Positions 26,246 through 35,072 of a DNA stretch of 46,450 bases are shown here, piece after piece; position 1 is the first letter of the stretch, and every line of letters begins with the position of its first letter. The notes beneath the pieces were generated by a model. The model searched no databases and was not told where the DNA came from. It worked only from the letters and a program-made list of their open reading frames with translations. The position numbers were made by a program, and so were the translations under genes. The stretch spans positions 1 through 46,450 of the forward strand of contig CALUWF010000010.1 of assembly GCA_944324405.1 (NCBI GenBank). The letters are read 5' to 3'. The stretch is from Candidatus Gastranaerophilales bacterium. Lineage in GTDB: Bacteria; Cyanobacteriota; Vampirovibrionia; Gastranaerophilales; Gastranaerophilaceae.

Positions 26246-27928
26246 TTACACTTTTTCAAAAAGATGAAGCCGCCAGCTTTTGCTGTCATAATATCCTTTA
26301 TAGCTAAGCTTTTGGGAAGATTCTCTCAGGCAGTAATTTTTAACGTATGAACTCATAAGATACAAAAAAGGAATTCTTTCGTAACTTTTAGCGTCCAAAA
26401 CAATGTTTTCAAGTCTCTCTTCGCTAAAAAACGAAACGGACGTAAGTTCAACTATAAAAAGCTTATCCCCTTTATTCATTTTTAAATAGTAATTATCCGC
26501 AAGAAATCGACTTAATTTTTCGTTACGCTTTAATAAAAAAACATCACGGTATAAAGCTTTCCCTCTTTTAAAAGCATCGTAAGTACTTGATTCACCGGGA
26601 TATACATAAAGAGGGAAATTATACTTGTCTATTGAATTTGCGTAAAAAAAAAGATTGCTTTCTTTTGTGTACTTTTCAAACCTTGAGGGAGGGTAATAAA
26701 GATAGAGCACTCTGTCGTTTTTCTTTATTCCCATATCACAAAGCGCACTCACGACAAGCCTTTGGCCCTCTTCACGCACAAGCCTTACCGGCGAAGTATA
26801 AGAAACGATGATATAGAAAAGGGTGAGCACCGAAAACACCGTCGCAAGCGTAATTTTAAAACCCCGAAGCTGCATTGAAGCCCAGCCGACAGCAACAAGA
26901 AGAATTAAAATCGGGTAGAGTTCAATTAAATATTTAGTAAGGAAAATAATTTTGCCGAAAAGTGCGGCAATAAGAACTGCCAAAAATGTTGCCGAAAAGA
27001 GCGTAAGCAGATATAAATTCACCCTTCTTCCGTTTTGAAAAGCTTTAATTAAAAGCCCGATACAGATAAAAGTTGGAACCAAAGCAAAAATTATAAAGCC
27101 TATATTTAAAGAAGCGTTGTCAAAAATTTGCTGCAAAAAGCTTGGCGGAGCGTTTGATATATTTTTAAGCACCGGCGAGAATAAGTCCGTAAAATAAAAT
27201 AAGAGCTTAGACCAGCTAAAAGGCGCCCACCATTGGCTAAAATATTTAGGATGAGCAAAGAGCCCGTATAAGAAAGGTACAAGCGGCAAGCATAGGATAA
27301 TTACCGCAATAATATTATTTGCAAAGCTGTTTTCCTTTCTTTTTCTTTCCATAAAAGCAATTAATGCGCATGTGTTAAAAATTACAAAAACAAAGCCTAT
27401 TGTATGTTCAAAGATTAAAAGCAGAGAAAAGAGCGAAAGAAGCCAACGGTTTTTATTTGAAGGGTTATTAAAAACTTTAAGCGAATAATAAAGCACCATG
27501 GATGCAATTAAAAAAGTAAGCGAATAAATCCTTACTTCTTGGGAAAAATAAATTAAAAATCCGCTTATTGCAGTAATAAATGCAGCCGCAAGCGCGCACA
27601 GCTCCGAATGTTTTTTTAAAAGATATTCTTTTGCGCAAAGGTACATGGTAAAAATCGAAATTACCCCCGGCACAAGGGATGAGACCCGCAGAGATATGTC
27701 CGAGTCTTTGAATAAAAACATCCAGGCCTTAAGGTAAAAATAATGAAGCGGAGCATGGCAATTGTTTGCAACGCCTTGAAAAAAATCGGAGGGAAATTTT
27801 AAATTTGCGATTGACCAGGTAAGATACTCATCGTTCCACATACCCTCGGGCTTATCTATATTCCATAGGCGGAGCAAAAGCCCTAAAATTACAATTAATA
27901 TTAAATATAAGACATTATTCTTACTCAT
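26246..27928 (-). CDS. GT39-family membrane glycosyltransferase
   Basis: A 560-residue polytopic membrane protein of the GT39/ArnT-PMT class that uses polyprenyl-phosphate sugars. After the first TM, the loop MWNDEYLTW carries the DE catalytic pair. HAPLHYFYLKAW and SQEVRIYSL follow as in this family. About ten hydrophobic segments occupy residues 8-385; the last about 170 residues are a soluble domain, probably on the outer face of the inner membrane. The ATG at 27928 (MSKNN) is preferred to a TTG six codons earlier; neither has a good SD. Likely substrate: lipid A, O-antigen or protein glycosylation, not resolved. Confidence 0.87.
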   Translation of the reverse strand: MSKNNVLYLILIVILGLLLRLWNIDKPEGMWNDEYLTWSIANLKFPSDFFQGVANNCHAPLHYFYLKAWMFLFKDSDISLRVSSLVPGVISIFTMYLCAKEYLLKKHSELCALAAAFITAISGFLIYFSQEVRIYSLTFLIASMVLYYSLKVFNNPSNKNRWLLSLFSLLLIFEHTIGFVFVIFNTCALIAFMERKRKENSFANNIIAVIILCLPLVPFLYGLFAHPKYFSQWWAPFSWSKLLFYFTDLFSPVLKNISNAPPSFLQQIFDNASLNIGFIIFALVPTFICIGLLIKAFQNGRRVNLYLLTLFSATFLAVLIAALFGKIIFLTKYLIELYPILILLVAVGWASMQLRGFKITLATVFSVLTLFYIIVSYTSPVRLVREEGQRLVVSALCDMGIKKNDRVLYLYYPPSRFEKYTKESNLFFYANSIDKYNFPLYVYPGESSTYDAFKRGKALYRDVFLLKRNEKLSRFLADNYYLKMNKGDKLFIVELTSVSFFSEERLENIVLDAKSYERIPFLYLMSSYVKNYCLRESSQKLSYKGYYDSKSWRLHLFEKV

Positions 27929-28038
27929 AATTAAAAAGCATATCAAAAGTTTTTTACTTTGTCATTTTCTTTAAGAAAATTAAAAAAGTGGAAAAATAAT
28001 ATTTTTCATTGTAATATAAATTCCAAAAGGAGTTATTA

Positions 28039-29370
28039 ATGGGGTTTAATAATACTATAACGGTAATAAGCGCAAGCGAAACACTTATAGAACAAATAAG
28101 TTCAAAACTCATACTGTTAAGGGATTTAGACAAAGTCACAAGCTGCTCTTATAAAGACGCTCCCGCTTTTTTAAAAAACACTCTTCCTAATGTTATTATG
28201 CTTCATTGCGAAAAAAATGACCCCGACGCGTTAAAACTCATAAAAGAAATAAGAGAAAGCGAAATATTCTCCTGCACGCCGATTTTGTTTATTGATGACC
28301 AGTGCAGCAGGGAAATGGTAATAGATGCATTTGATGCGGGAATAAGCGATATCATAAAAGCCCCGATATACGACCATGAACTTTTAATTCGCACAATCTG
28401 GTGTATCCAAAAAGAAGAATCCGCCACAAACAGCAGGACAAAGTTTGAATTTATGAAAAGCCTCGGTATAATTCAGCCTGACACCGGCGTTTATACCCAA
28501 AAATACTGTGAAGAATTTTTGAAAAGCGAACTTACGCAGGTGCAAGCCCACAAAACAAGCGCATGCCTTATGCTGATTACACCTGATTCCAAATATCCGG
28601 GCTACAAAAATCCTAAAGAATTTTTAGAGGTAATAAACAAGTCAATAAGAATAAACGACACCGTTGCAATTAAAGACGTTGATGAATTTTACGTCTTTTT
28701 GCCAAAAACAAGATTAAACGGAGTATACCCCGTTTTTGAAAGAATAAACAATAATCTCGGCGTGGATTGCGGCGCAAATGCCTCTGTTATAGAGGTAAAA
28801 AATGAAAAATTCGAATCATTAAGAGAATTTTTATCGCAAGCACTCAGCAAGGCAAAAGAAGAAACAAATGCATTAATTGTCGCCTCAAGCGCATATTCAA
28901 ACGACCCGAATGCGGGTATAAACCTTTCAAAACAACAGCTTATCATGCCGGATGGCAGAACAAAAACTCAACAACTCGCACAAAAAACAGAAATAGCTCC
29001 GAGTGATGAAAAAAAATCAAAAATGTACAGACAGGCATACAGGCAAAAATGCAAAATAGTTTTTGAGCCCGTTTTTGAAAAATATCAAAATTACATCAAC
29101 TCAAAAATAAAAGATATTGCCATAAAATACGAAGCAACCGTTGAAAAATCAAAATTCACGATGCTTAAAAATAATGTTAAAGCTACACTTTCAATAACAT
29201 ACGGAGGGCAATACAAAGCCCGGATAGATACTGCAATTATAAGCCATGACATAACAAAAAGTACAAATACTTTTGTCATAGACTTTGTGCAGTTGAATTT
29301 CCAAAAGTTATCCCAAGTGCTTGAAGAACTCTATATCGAATTTAAAAACTATATAAAAACCGGGGATTAA
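28039..29370 (+). CDS. Pseudo-receiver/degenerate GGDEF protein
   Basis: A 443-residue soluble protein with a strong SD (AAAAGGAG). Residues 5-125 have the receiver fold (VIMLH, TPILFIDD, GISDIIKAP), but the phosphoacceptor Asp is His56; Lys107 is kept. Residues 145-285 resemble a GGDEF domain (TGVYTQKYCEEFL, then RINDTVAIKDVDEFYVFLP), where GGDEF is replaced by DVDEF (213-217), so diguanylate cyclase activity is unlikely. Residues 300-443 are of unknown type. Possibly a non-catalytic scaffold or c-di-GMP-independent regulator. It overlaps the next minus-strand gene by 4 bases. Confidence 0.7.
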   Translation: MGFNNTITVISASETLIEQISSKLILLRDLDKVTSCSYKDAPAFLKNTLPNVIMLHCEKNDPDALKLIKEIRESEIFSCTPILFIDDQCSREMVIDAFDAGISDIIKAPIYDHELLIRTIWCIQKEESATNSRTKFEFMKSLGIIQPDTGVYTQKYCEEFLKSELTQVQAHKTSACLMLITPDSKYPGYKNPKEFLEVINKSIRINDTVAIKDVDEFYVFLPKTRLNGVYPVFERINNNLGVDCGANASVIEVKNEKFESLREFLSQALSKAKEETNALIVASSAYSNDPNAGINLSKQQLIMPDGRTKTQQLAQKTEIAPSDEKKSKMYRQAYRQKCKIVFEPVFEKYQNYINSKIKDIAIKYEATVEKSKFTMLKNNVKATLSITYGGQYKARIDTAIISHDITKSTNTFVIDFVQLNFQKLSQVLEELYIEFKNYIKTGD

Positions 29371-29570
29371 TTGTTGCTGACAAGCATTTTAAAAGCAACA
29401 AGCGCACGTGCGGAAATTTGTTTTGAAGTTTCTCTCTGTTCCTTTGCAATATTAAATACGCGTGCAATTCTTTGTACTTCTTGGATTTTCTTTGCATTGT
29501 CAAGTTTGTAGACATTCTTTTCGGGGTCACAAACAATGTTAAAAATAGTGTTTAATTCAATTTCCGTCAT
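29367..29570 (-). CDS. Small hypothetical protein, 67 residues
   Basis: A short charged protein with no recognised family, mostly helical by composition, with a basic middle (AKKIQEVQRIARVF). The ATG at 29570 (MTEIELN) has GAGAG 8 bases upstream; an earlier ATG at 29585 (MRVLVM) is possible but lacks an SD. The stop overlaps that of the convergent gene by 4 bases. Real but unassigned. Confidence 0.5.
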   Translation of the reverse strand: MTEIELNTIFNIVCDPEKNVYKLDNAKKIQEVQRIARVFNIAKEQRETSKQISARALVAFKMLVSNN

Positions 29571-29680
29571 AACCAAAACTCTCATTAAGCTATTGTTATA
29601 TTAATAAAGTCCTTAAGAGAAAAAATATTGACAAAATTGATTAAAATATTAACAAATGTAAAGCAAATTTTTATAAAAGC

Positions 29681-30217
29681 CTACTGTTGCGCGGGTTTTC
29701 GCAAATCTTCAAAAGTAATATTCTTTGATTTTAATATAAAGTCGCAAATCTCGCGCACCGCACCTTTACCGCCTTTTTTAGACGTAACAATGTCACATAT
29801 TTCTATTACCTCATCAACTGCATCTTTTGGGCACACCCCAAGACCCGCAGCCCTTAAAACTTCAATATCCGGTAAATCATCACCCATATATAAAATTTCA
29901 TCGCAGGAGAGGGAAAATTCTTTGCACAGCTCATTTAGTGCCAAAATTTTATTTTTTTGGTTTAAAAAAATCTTGGTAATATTTAAAGTTTTTGCCCGCG
30001 CAGTTACACAAGGGGAATCTTTTGCGGTAATTATTGCCGTTTTTATACCTGCCGCAGCGAGCATTGAAAGACCCAGTCCGTCTTTTGCGCTAAAAGCCTT
30101 TGCCTCTGAGCCGTCAGGCAGATAAATAAGCGAACCGTCTGTCATTACGCCGTCTACATCAAAAGCGGCGAGTTTTATCTTTTTTGCCTTTAATTTTAAT
30201 TCAAGCGAGTTATACAT
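29681..30217 (-). CDS. kdsC: 3-deoxy-D-manno-octulosonate-8-phosphate phosphatase
   Basis: A 178-residue HAD phosphatase that makes free Kdo from Kdo-8-phosphate for the LPS inner core. Asp20 and Asp22 are in FDVDGVMTDG; the later Lys (TAKDSP) and GDDLPDIEVL complete the HAD motifs. The short C1-type cap and length of about 180 residues are KdsC features. It follows kdsD with a 1-base gap, so the pair is co-transcribed. It shows that the organism has Kdo-containing LPS. Confidence 0.94.
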   Translation of the reverse strand: MYNSLELKLKAKKIKLAAFDVDGVMTDGSLIYLPDGSEAKAFSAKDGLGLSMLAAAGIKTAIITAKDSPCVTARAKTLNITKIFLNQKNKILALNELCKEFSLSCDEILYMGDDLPDIEVLRAAGLGVCPKDAVDEVIEICDIVTSKKGGKGAVREICDFILKSKNITFEDLRKPAQQ

Positions 30218-30218
30218 T

Positions 30219-31208
30219 TTATGCTACCCCTGCGCGAAGGAGATCATGAATATGCAAAAGTCCGATAGGAACATTATTGTCATCAACAACGGCTAGAGAT
30301 GTTATTGAATATTTTTCCATTATAGCAAGAGCCTTTGCACAAAGTTCATCCGTGCCTATGGTTTTTGGATTTTTGGTCATAACGTCTTTTACCATTAAAT
30401 TTCTTGCATCAGGATGTTTTATAACCGCTCTTCTTATATCACCATCCGTTAAAACACCCTTAAGCTGCAAATTTTTATCAACCAAGAGAGCCGTACCGAG
30501 GCATTTTTCACTAACAAATTTTATTGCTTCTTCAAAAGTTACATCCTGCGAAATAACAGGTATTCTGTCGTCTTTTACCATAAGTTCGCCGACCTTGTAT
30601 AAAATACCCTTGCCAAGCGAGCCTGAAGGATGGTAAAGAAGGAAATCTTCGTATGAAAATCCGCGTTTTTTTAAAAGACATACCGCAATTGCATCACCAA
30701 GCGCAAGAGTTGCCGTAGTGCTTGCAGTTGGGGCTTTGTTGAGGGGACAAGCCTCCCTTTCGACCGAAATATCAAGCACAACATCACTTTTTTGCGCAAG
30801 TGTTGATTTTAATCCGCCGGTAATACCGATTAAGGGCACCCCAAAACGCAATATTAAGGGTAAAAGGTTGAGCAGCTCCTGGGTTTCGCCACTGTTTGAA
30901 ATTGCAATAACTACATCATTTCTTGAAATAATGCCACTGTCACCATGTGTGGATTCGGCCGGGTGCAAAAATACGGCCGGGGTACCCGTCGAACAAAGCG
31001 TAGAGGCAATTTTCCTGCCGATGAGTCCTGATTTACCCATGCCCGTGACCACAACTTTGCCTTTTGATGCGTATATTAAATCCAGTGCACGTATAAAGTC
31101 ATCACCGATACGCTCTTTTAGCTTTAAGATTGAATTTGCCTCAATATCAAAGACATCTTTTGCGCTTTTAATTAGTTCAAAAGTATCAATGGTAGCTGAA
31201 TTTTGCAT
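30219..31208 (-). CDS. kdsD: Arabinose-5-phosphate isomerase (KpsF/GutQ)
   Basis: A 329-residue isomerase making D-arabinose-5-phosphate from ribulose-5-phosphate, the first step to Kdo. The SIS domain (about 40-175) has GMGKSGLIGRK, HPAESTHGDSG and ISNSGET; two CBS domains follow (about 205-329, with LKGVLTDGDIRRA). The ATG at 31208 has GAGG about 7 bases upstream; an earlier in-frame start 39 bases upstream has no support. Upstream gene of the kdsD-kdsC pair. Confidence 0.94.
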   Translation of the reverse strand: MQNSATIDTFELIKSAKDVFDIEANSILKLKERIGDDFIRALDLIYASKGKVVVTGMGKSGLIGRKIASTLCSTGTPAVFLHPAESTHGDSGIISRNDVVIAISNSGETQELLNLLPLILRFGVPLIGITGGLKSTLAQKSDVVLDISVEREACPLNKAPTASTTATLALGDAIAVCLLKKRGFSYEDFLLYHPSGSLGKGILYKVGELMVKDDRIPVISQDVTFEEAIKFVSEKCLGTALLVDKNLQLKGVLTDGDIRRAVIKHPDARNLMVKDVMTKNPKTIGTDELCAKALAIMEKYSITSLAVVDDNNVPIGLLHIHDLLRAGVA

Positions 31209-31333
31209 AATGAGCCTCACACCAATATATTTAAAAAAATTATACACTAAAAGGTCTAGATTTTAAATTTTGTTATAAAAAATTACAAAATAACTCCGAA
31301 ATAAATAATACAAACAGTTATCAGACTATAAAA

Positions 31334-31636
31334 ATGAATATTTTTAAGATTAAAGAAAAAACGCAAATTAACATTGCAGATAAAATCGAAGATTTCCTCG
31401 TAAAAAGCCCGCAAAATCACGCAGAAATAGATATCAGCATGATGAATTTAATAGATGCCATGCGCACTGCGGTTCTATGGTCGGTTAATTTATTTACAAA
31501 ATATCCCGATAAAAAAATATGTTGGGCAGTAAAAGACGAAGAAACAAAAAAAGCTATATCGCGCTTAATGTTAAAGAACATGGAGCTTAAAATAAAAGAA
31601 AATACTACGGCAAATAAGGTATACGCACTAAAATGA
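31334..31636 (+). CDS. Small protein, STAS-like by appearance
   Basis: A 100-residue soluble protein. Residues 31-44 read EIDISMMNLIDAMR, followed by alternating hydrophobic and polar residues and a WAVKDEETKKAISRL segment; this resembles the STAS fold of anti-sigma factor antagonists (impression only, no conserved Ser established). Its stop overlaps the eda ATG by 4 bases, so the two are coupled. A link between a STAS-like protein and aldolase expression would be unusual. Function unknown. Confidence 0.55.
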   Translation: MNIFKIKEKTQINIADKIEDFLVKSPQNHAEIDISMMNLIDAMRTAVLWSVNLFTKYPDKKICWAVKDEETKKAISRLMLKNMELKIKENTTANKVYALK

Positions 31637-32232
31637 CAAACGCTGTTGAAGAAATTTTTAAATCAAGAATTTATGGGATTATAAGAGAGGATGACCCGGA
31701 TAAAGCACTTGAAATTGCAAGTGCATATCTTGAGGCGGGAATTAAAGTTGTTGAGATAAATTCCTGTATGGAAACAATAAAAAAGGTTTCAAATCTTAAG
31801 GGCATATTCGTTGCACAAGGCGGCATAATTACATCTGCACAAGCTCATCACGGAATTGAAGCCGGTGCAAAACTTCTTGTATCGCCGATTTTACAAATGG
31901 GACTTGCAAAAGTATCTTCAAGCAGCAAGGTGCCGTTAATTTTAAGTGCAACAACCCCAAATGAAGCCTACAGCGCTTGGAAAGTACGCGTACCGATTAT
32001 TAAGATTTTCCCGATAAAAGACCTTGGCGGTGCAACGTATATTGAAGATCTCCTGCGCCCAATGCGCTTTTTAAATGTTATGCCATGCGGCAGTGTTAAA
32101 ATCGAACATATAAAACCCCTCTTAGACGCTGGTGCATGTGCGGTAGGCATGGGAAGAGCATTGTATTTAAACAAAAGCTACGATGAAATTGTCGCAAATG
32201 CCAAGGAAGCTGTCGCACAGGCCGGAATGTAA
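31633..32232 (+). CDS. eda: KHG/KDPG aldolase
   Basis: A 199-residue class I aldolase. It cleaves 2-keto-3-deoxy-6-phosphogluconate to pyruvate and glyceraldehyde-3-phosphate or 4-hydroxy-2-oxoglutarate to pyruvate and glyoxylate. The Schiff-base Lys is in PIIKIFPIKDLGG, the acid/base Glu in VVEINSC, and CGSVKIEH and AVGMGRALY lie in the phosphate-site region. No edd (dehydratase) is nearby, so an Entner-Doudoroff role is uncertain. It abuts convergent leuA with no gap. Confidence 0.9.
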   Translation: MTNAVEEIFKSRIYGIIREDDPDKALEIASAYLEAGIKVVEINSCMETIKKVSNLKGIFVAQGGIITSAQAHHGIEAGAKLLVSPILQMGLAKVSSSSKVPLILSATTPNEAYSAWKVRVPIIKIFPIKDLGGATYIEDLLRPMRFLNVMPCGSVKIEHIKPLLDAGACAVGMGRALYLNKSYDEIVANAKEAVAQAGM

Positions 32233-33753
32233 CTATTTATAAACCTGGTTGAGCGCGTTAAATATTGCTTTAACGTTTGCTTTTGCAGTATTTTGGTCAA
32301 TTGCACGGCCGATAATTTCTTCGCCCTTTTTGCCGATAAGGTTAATAACGCTCATTGCGGTTGCGCCGGAGCCCATTTTATCTTCATCAAGCGCGTATTG
32401 TTTATAATGCGAGAGTTTTCTCGGGAAACCGGCATTTTTAAGTGCATCCAAGCATGCATCCAAAGGGCCGTTGCCGCAGCCGGCTGCTGTTTTATACTCA
32501 CCCTTAAATTTAAATTCAAGTTTAAATTCATCACCCGAAGTATGTTTAAAGGAAACAAGCTCAAAAGCACCCTTAACGTTTAATATTTCATCAAAATATA
32601 CTTTTAAAATTTCATTGGTGCCAAGCTCTCCTTTTTGTTCGGATATTTCTTTTACAATAGGCGTCAGACGAACCGCTTCATCAATAGTAACGGGATATCC
32701 TGCATTATTAATGATTTCATACACGGCAGATTTGCCGGATTGCGATGTAAAGCCGATTTTTTCGTCATCCTTTCTGCCTATAAGAGAAGGTTTAATCGGT
32801 CTGTACGCACCAAATTCCATATCTTTTGTTTTAATTGCGCCGTCCTGGTGTATTCCGCTTCTGTGAGCAAGAGCCTCCGGCCCTATAAGCGGAGCTTTTT
32901 CATATATTGGAGTTTTGGACATCTGCGAAATTATAAGAGATATTTCATAAATTTTATCAAGATTAACCGGAACTTTAACCCCGTTGTTATGAAGTGCAAC
33001 CGCCACTTGTGCAAAGTCGGTATTTCCCGCACGTTCTCCAAGCCCGTTCAAACAACATTCAAGCTGTCCGGCACCGGCAAAGTAACCCTCAACGGTTGTA
33101 GCCGTAGCCATGCCCAAATCATTGTGGTTGTGCAAAGAGATAATAACATTATCCCCGAGCGCCTTTTTAACTTTTTTTACCATTTCAATAAAAACAGCAG
33201 GGCGGGTACGCTCAACCGTATTTGGAAGGTTAATTACATCAGCACCGGCCTTTGTAATTTCCTTAAGTGTATCGATTACGAAATCTAAATTTTGCGAACA
33301 ATCACCAAAATGCTCGACACTGAATTGAATTTGAGCGTTTTTGTTTATCTTTTTAATTTTATCATTAGCGTATTTTACCGCTTCAATTGCTTTTTTTGCA
33401 CAATATTGAGGTTCCCTGTTTAAAACATATTTCATATGAAACGGACTGAGAGTCAAAAATGTATGCACTCTGGGAATTTGAGCATGGGATATAGACTCCA
33501 CAACCGCGTCAATATCTTTTTGTACAGTCCTTGCAAGCGCCGAAATAATAAGGTTATTCCATGCCATATCGGCAAGGGTTTTACAGGCTTCAAAATCCAT
33601 ATGCGAAGAAGCCGGAAAACCAACCTCTACAGCCTGAACGTTTAATTCATGCAGCCTTTCAAAAATATAACATTTCTCGTTTAGCTGCCAAGGTTTTTTT
33701 AAAGACTGATTTCCGTCCCGCAAGGTAATATCGTAAAAAAAAGGTTCTCTCAT
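32233..33753 (-). CDS. leuA: 2-isopropylmalate synthase
   Basis: A 506-residue enzyme condensing 2-oxoisovalerate with acetyl-CoA, the first step of leucine synthesis. The catalytic TIM barrel has TLRDGNQS, VEVGFPASS, the metal HNHNDLGM and GLGERAGNTD. The C-terminal domain (about 380-506, with GNGPLDACLDAL and GSGATAMSVINL) is the leucine-binding regulatory region. Related synthases (citramalate, homocitrate) share the barrel, so specificity is not proven. Single gene; leuB/leuC/leuD are absent here. It has a candidate promoter within 90 bases. Confidence 0.9.
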   Translation of the reverse strand: MREPFFYDITLRDGNQSLKKPWQLNEKCYIFERLHELNVQAVEVGFPASSHMDFEACKTLADMAWNNLIISALARTVQKDIDAVVESISHAQIPRVHTFLTLSPFHMKYVLNREPQYCAKKAIEAVKYANDKIKKINKNAQIQFSVEHFGDCSQNLDFVIDTLKEITKAGADVINLPNTVERTRPAVFIEMVKKVKKALGDNVIISLHNHNDLGMATATTVEGYFAGAGQLECCLNGLGERAGNTDFAQVAVALHNNGVKVPVNLDKIYEISLIISQMSKTPIYEKAPLIGPEALAHRSGIHQDGAIKTKDMEFGAYRPIKPSLIGRKDDEKIGFTSQSGKSAVYEIINNAGYPVTIDEAVRLTPIVKEISEQKGELGTNEILKVYFDEILNVKGAFELVSFKHTSGDEFKLEFKFKGEYKTAAGCGNGPLDACLDALKNAGFPRKLSHYKQYALDEDKMGSGATAMSVINLIGKKGEEIIGRAIDQNTAKANVKAIFNALNQVYK

Positions 33754-33763
33754 AAAAAAACTG

Positions 33764-33792
33764 TTCCATTTCTAAAATGTGTGTGGTATAAT
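33764..33792 (+). promoter_or_regulatory. Putative extended -10 promoter for the gene at 33925
   Basis: TGGTATAAT (33784-33792) is a perfect extended -10 element. The -35 region is weak, as usual for extended -10 promoters. The resulting leader would be about 125 bases. Confidence 0.45.
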
Positions 33793-33807
33793 TGTAAAGC
33801 AAACAAT

Positions 33808-33836
33808 ATTCTATTACAAATCACCAACGCATGTAA
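33808..33836 (-). promoter_or_regulatory. Putative promoter for leuA
   Basis: Read on the minus strand, TTACAT, a 17-base spacer and TAGAAT lie about 55 bases before the leuA ATG. Only a moderate consensus match. It faces the plus-strand extended -10 promoter at 33764-33792. Confidence 0.4.
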
Positions 33837-33924
33837 ATTTTTATTAACAGGATGACTCTATACAAATCTTTTAAGGCAATTTCTTTTTATGTTTTGCATT
33901 AAAAGACATGGTTAAAGAAGGTAT

Positions 33925-34515
33925 ATGATTACTAGAATACAGAGCAACAACAACACAGTTAATTTTGGTGCGCTTAAATTAAACAAAGGGGCACAAAATT
34001 TTCTTACAAAGGCTGATAATTTTTCAAGTGTGCACCAGAGGCTTGCACTTGGAGTTTTCGGACTTATTGTCCAGCCCGCAATTGATTTAAAAAACAAAGA
34101 AGTTGATGAAGATACAAGAAAAGTATCAGCCCTAAGGAGTGCCGCAAAGGCAATCATCGGTACCACAACGGGCATTATAGTACGCGGCGGCTGTATAAAA
34201 GCTGCCGAACTAAAATTCGCAAAAAGAGATTCAAACGGAGCTGTTTTAAAAAACGCGAAAAAAACAGTGATTGATGAAAACAAAATTTATAAAACCTTTA
34301 AAAAAGGTTTTGATTCGCTAAAACTGGATGACAAACAGTTGAAAGAAGCAATTAACCGCGTACCATCCGTTATAGGTACAATTGCCGCTCTGTGCGTTAT
34401 GATTGCCACAAACTTCTTGGTAGATGCCCCTCTTACAAATAAAACAATGGAAAAACTTGAAGAAATAATGGCAAAAAAGCAGCAAAAAGAAAGTGAAGGT
34501 GCAAAGAATGTCTGA
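33925..34515 (+). CDS. Unknown membrane-associated protein with N-terminal NFG tag
   Basis: A 196-residue protein of unknown family. Residues 10-16 read NTVNFGA, a tag shared with the 38338 gene. Hydrophobic helices lie at about 60-75 (weak), 80-95 and 150-168 (PSVIGTIAALCVMIATNFL), separated by charged segments. The C-terminus is Lys/Gln/Glu-rich. No signal peptide. The next gene overlaps by 8 bases, so the two products are probably made and used together. The SD is AAAGAAGG. Confidence 0.7.
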   Translation: MITRIQSNNNTVNFGALKLNKGAQNFLTKADNFSSVHQRLALGVFGLIVQPAIDLKNKEVDEDTRKVSALRSAAKAIIGTTTGIIVRGGCIKAAELKFAKRDSNGAVLKNAKKTVIDENKIYKTFKKGFDSLKLDDKQLKEAINRVPSVIGTIAALCVMIATNFLVDAPLTNKTMEKLEEIMAKKQQKESEGAKNV

Positions 34516-35062
34516 TTTTGCACAAAAAATAATGGCGAAATTTGCTGATGATAACGCCAAGTTTCTGTTTTTAACAGCTGCCTTCGGCTGGTTCCTTGCA
34601 AGTGCGGCCCAAACTTTTGGGATAATCACAAATAAAAAAATAGATGATGAGGATAAAAAATTTCTTATTCCGCAGGAAATTGGCGACGGGCTTGTAAATA
34701 TCGGGCTTTACGCCTTAATTACCGCACCCCTTATGAAACATACGCAAAAAATGATAGACAAGGGAGCAATCACTTTTGCCAATGTTACAAAAGACAGCCC
34801 CGAGTTTGATCGGTTAAAAGGCGGCGCAAAAGTAATCGCGTCAATTGCAGGCGCAGTTATTTCAAGCAATATTTTAACTCCGATTGCAAGAAATAAACTC
34901 GGTACAATTGCACAAAGAAAAGCGCTGCACCAAAAAGTTCAAACAAAGGCACCCAATTATGACCCTTATTATCAGCCCTTGTTTCAAAAAAATATGGACA
35001 GAGCGCCGCTAAAAATGAGCAACTATATAGCTTTTACAAGAAGCGGAAATTTAAAAATATAG
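34508..35062 (+). CDS. Unknown membrane protein paired with the 33925 gene
   Basis: A 184-residue protein. The ATG at 34508 (MSDFAQ) has a good SD (GAAGGTG). The five upstream codons from 34493 are not supported. Hydrophobic segments lie near residues 18-36 (FLFLTAAFGWFLASAA), 57-73 (LVNIGLYALITAPL) and 105-120. The rest is basic and polar. There is no recognised domain. It overlaps the previous gene by 8 bases and resembles it in organisation (two to three helices between charged loops), which suggests a two-part membrane complex. Confidence 0.7.
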   Translation: MSDFAQKIMAKFADDNAKFLFLTAAFGWFLASAAQTFGIITNKKIDDEDKKFLIPQEIGDGLVNIGLYALITAPLMKHTQKMIDKGAITFANVTKDSPEFDRLKGGAKVIASIAGAVISSNILTPIARNKLGTIAQRKALHQKVQTKAPNYDPYYQPLFQKNMDRAPLKMSNYIAFTRSGNLKI

Positions 35063-35072
35063 CATTTTAAAT

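Noticed and set aside
27964-27980. Palindrome ATTTTCT-TTA-AGAAAAT upstream of two divergent genes
   Set aside because: Entirely A/T except one base per arm in an AT-rich intergenic region; could be an operator but chance is likely.
29628-29633. Perfect TTGACA -35 box
   Set aside because: No -10 box at a proper distance, and it would drive antisense transcription into kdsC.
32352-32583. Overlapping ORFs with a Lys/Leu/Asn-rich run inside leuA
   Set aside because: They are other frames of a repetitive Phe/Lys/Glu-coding part of leuA; leuA itself is continuous and conserved.
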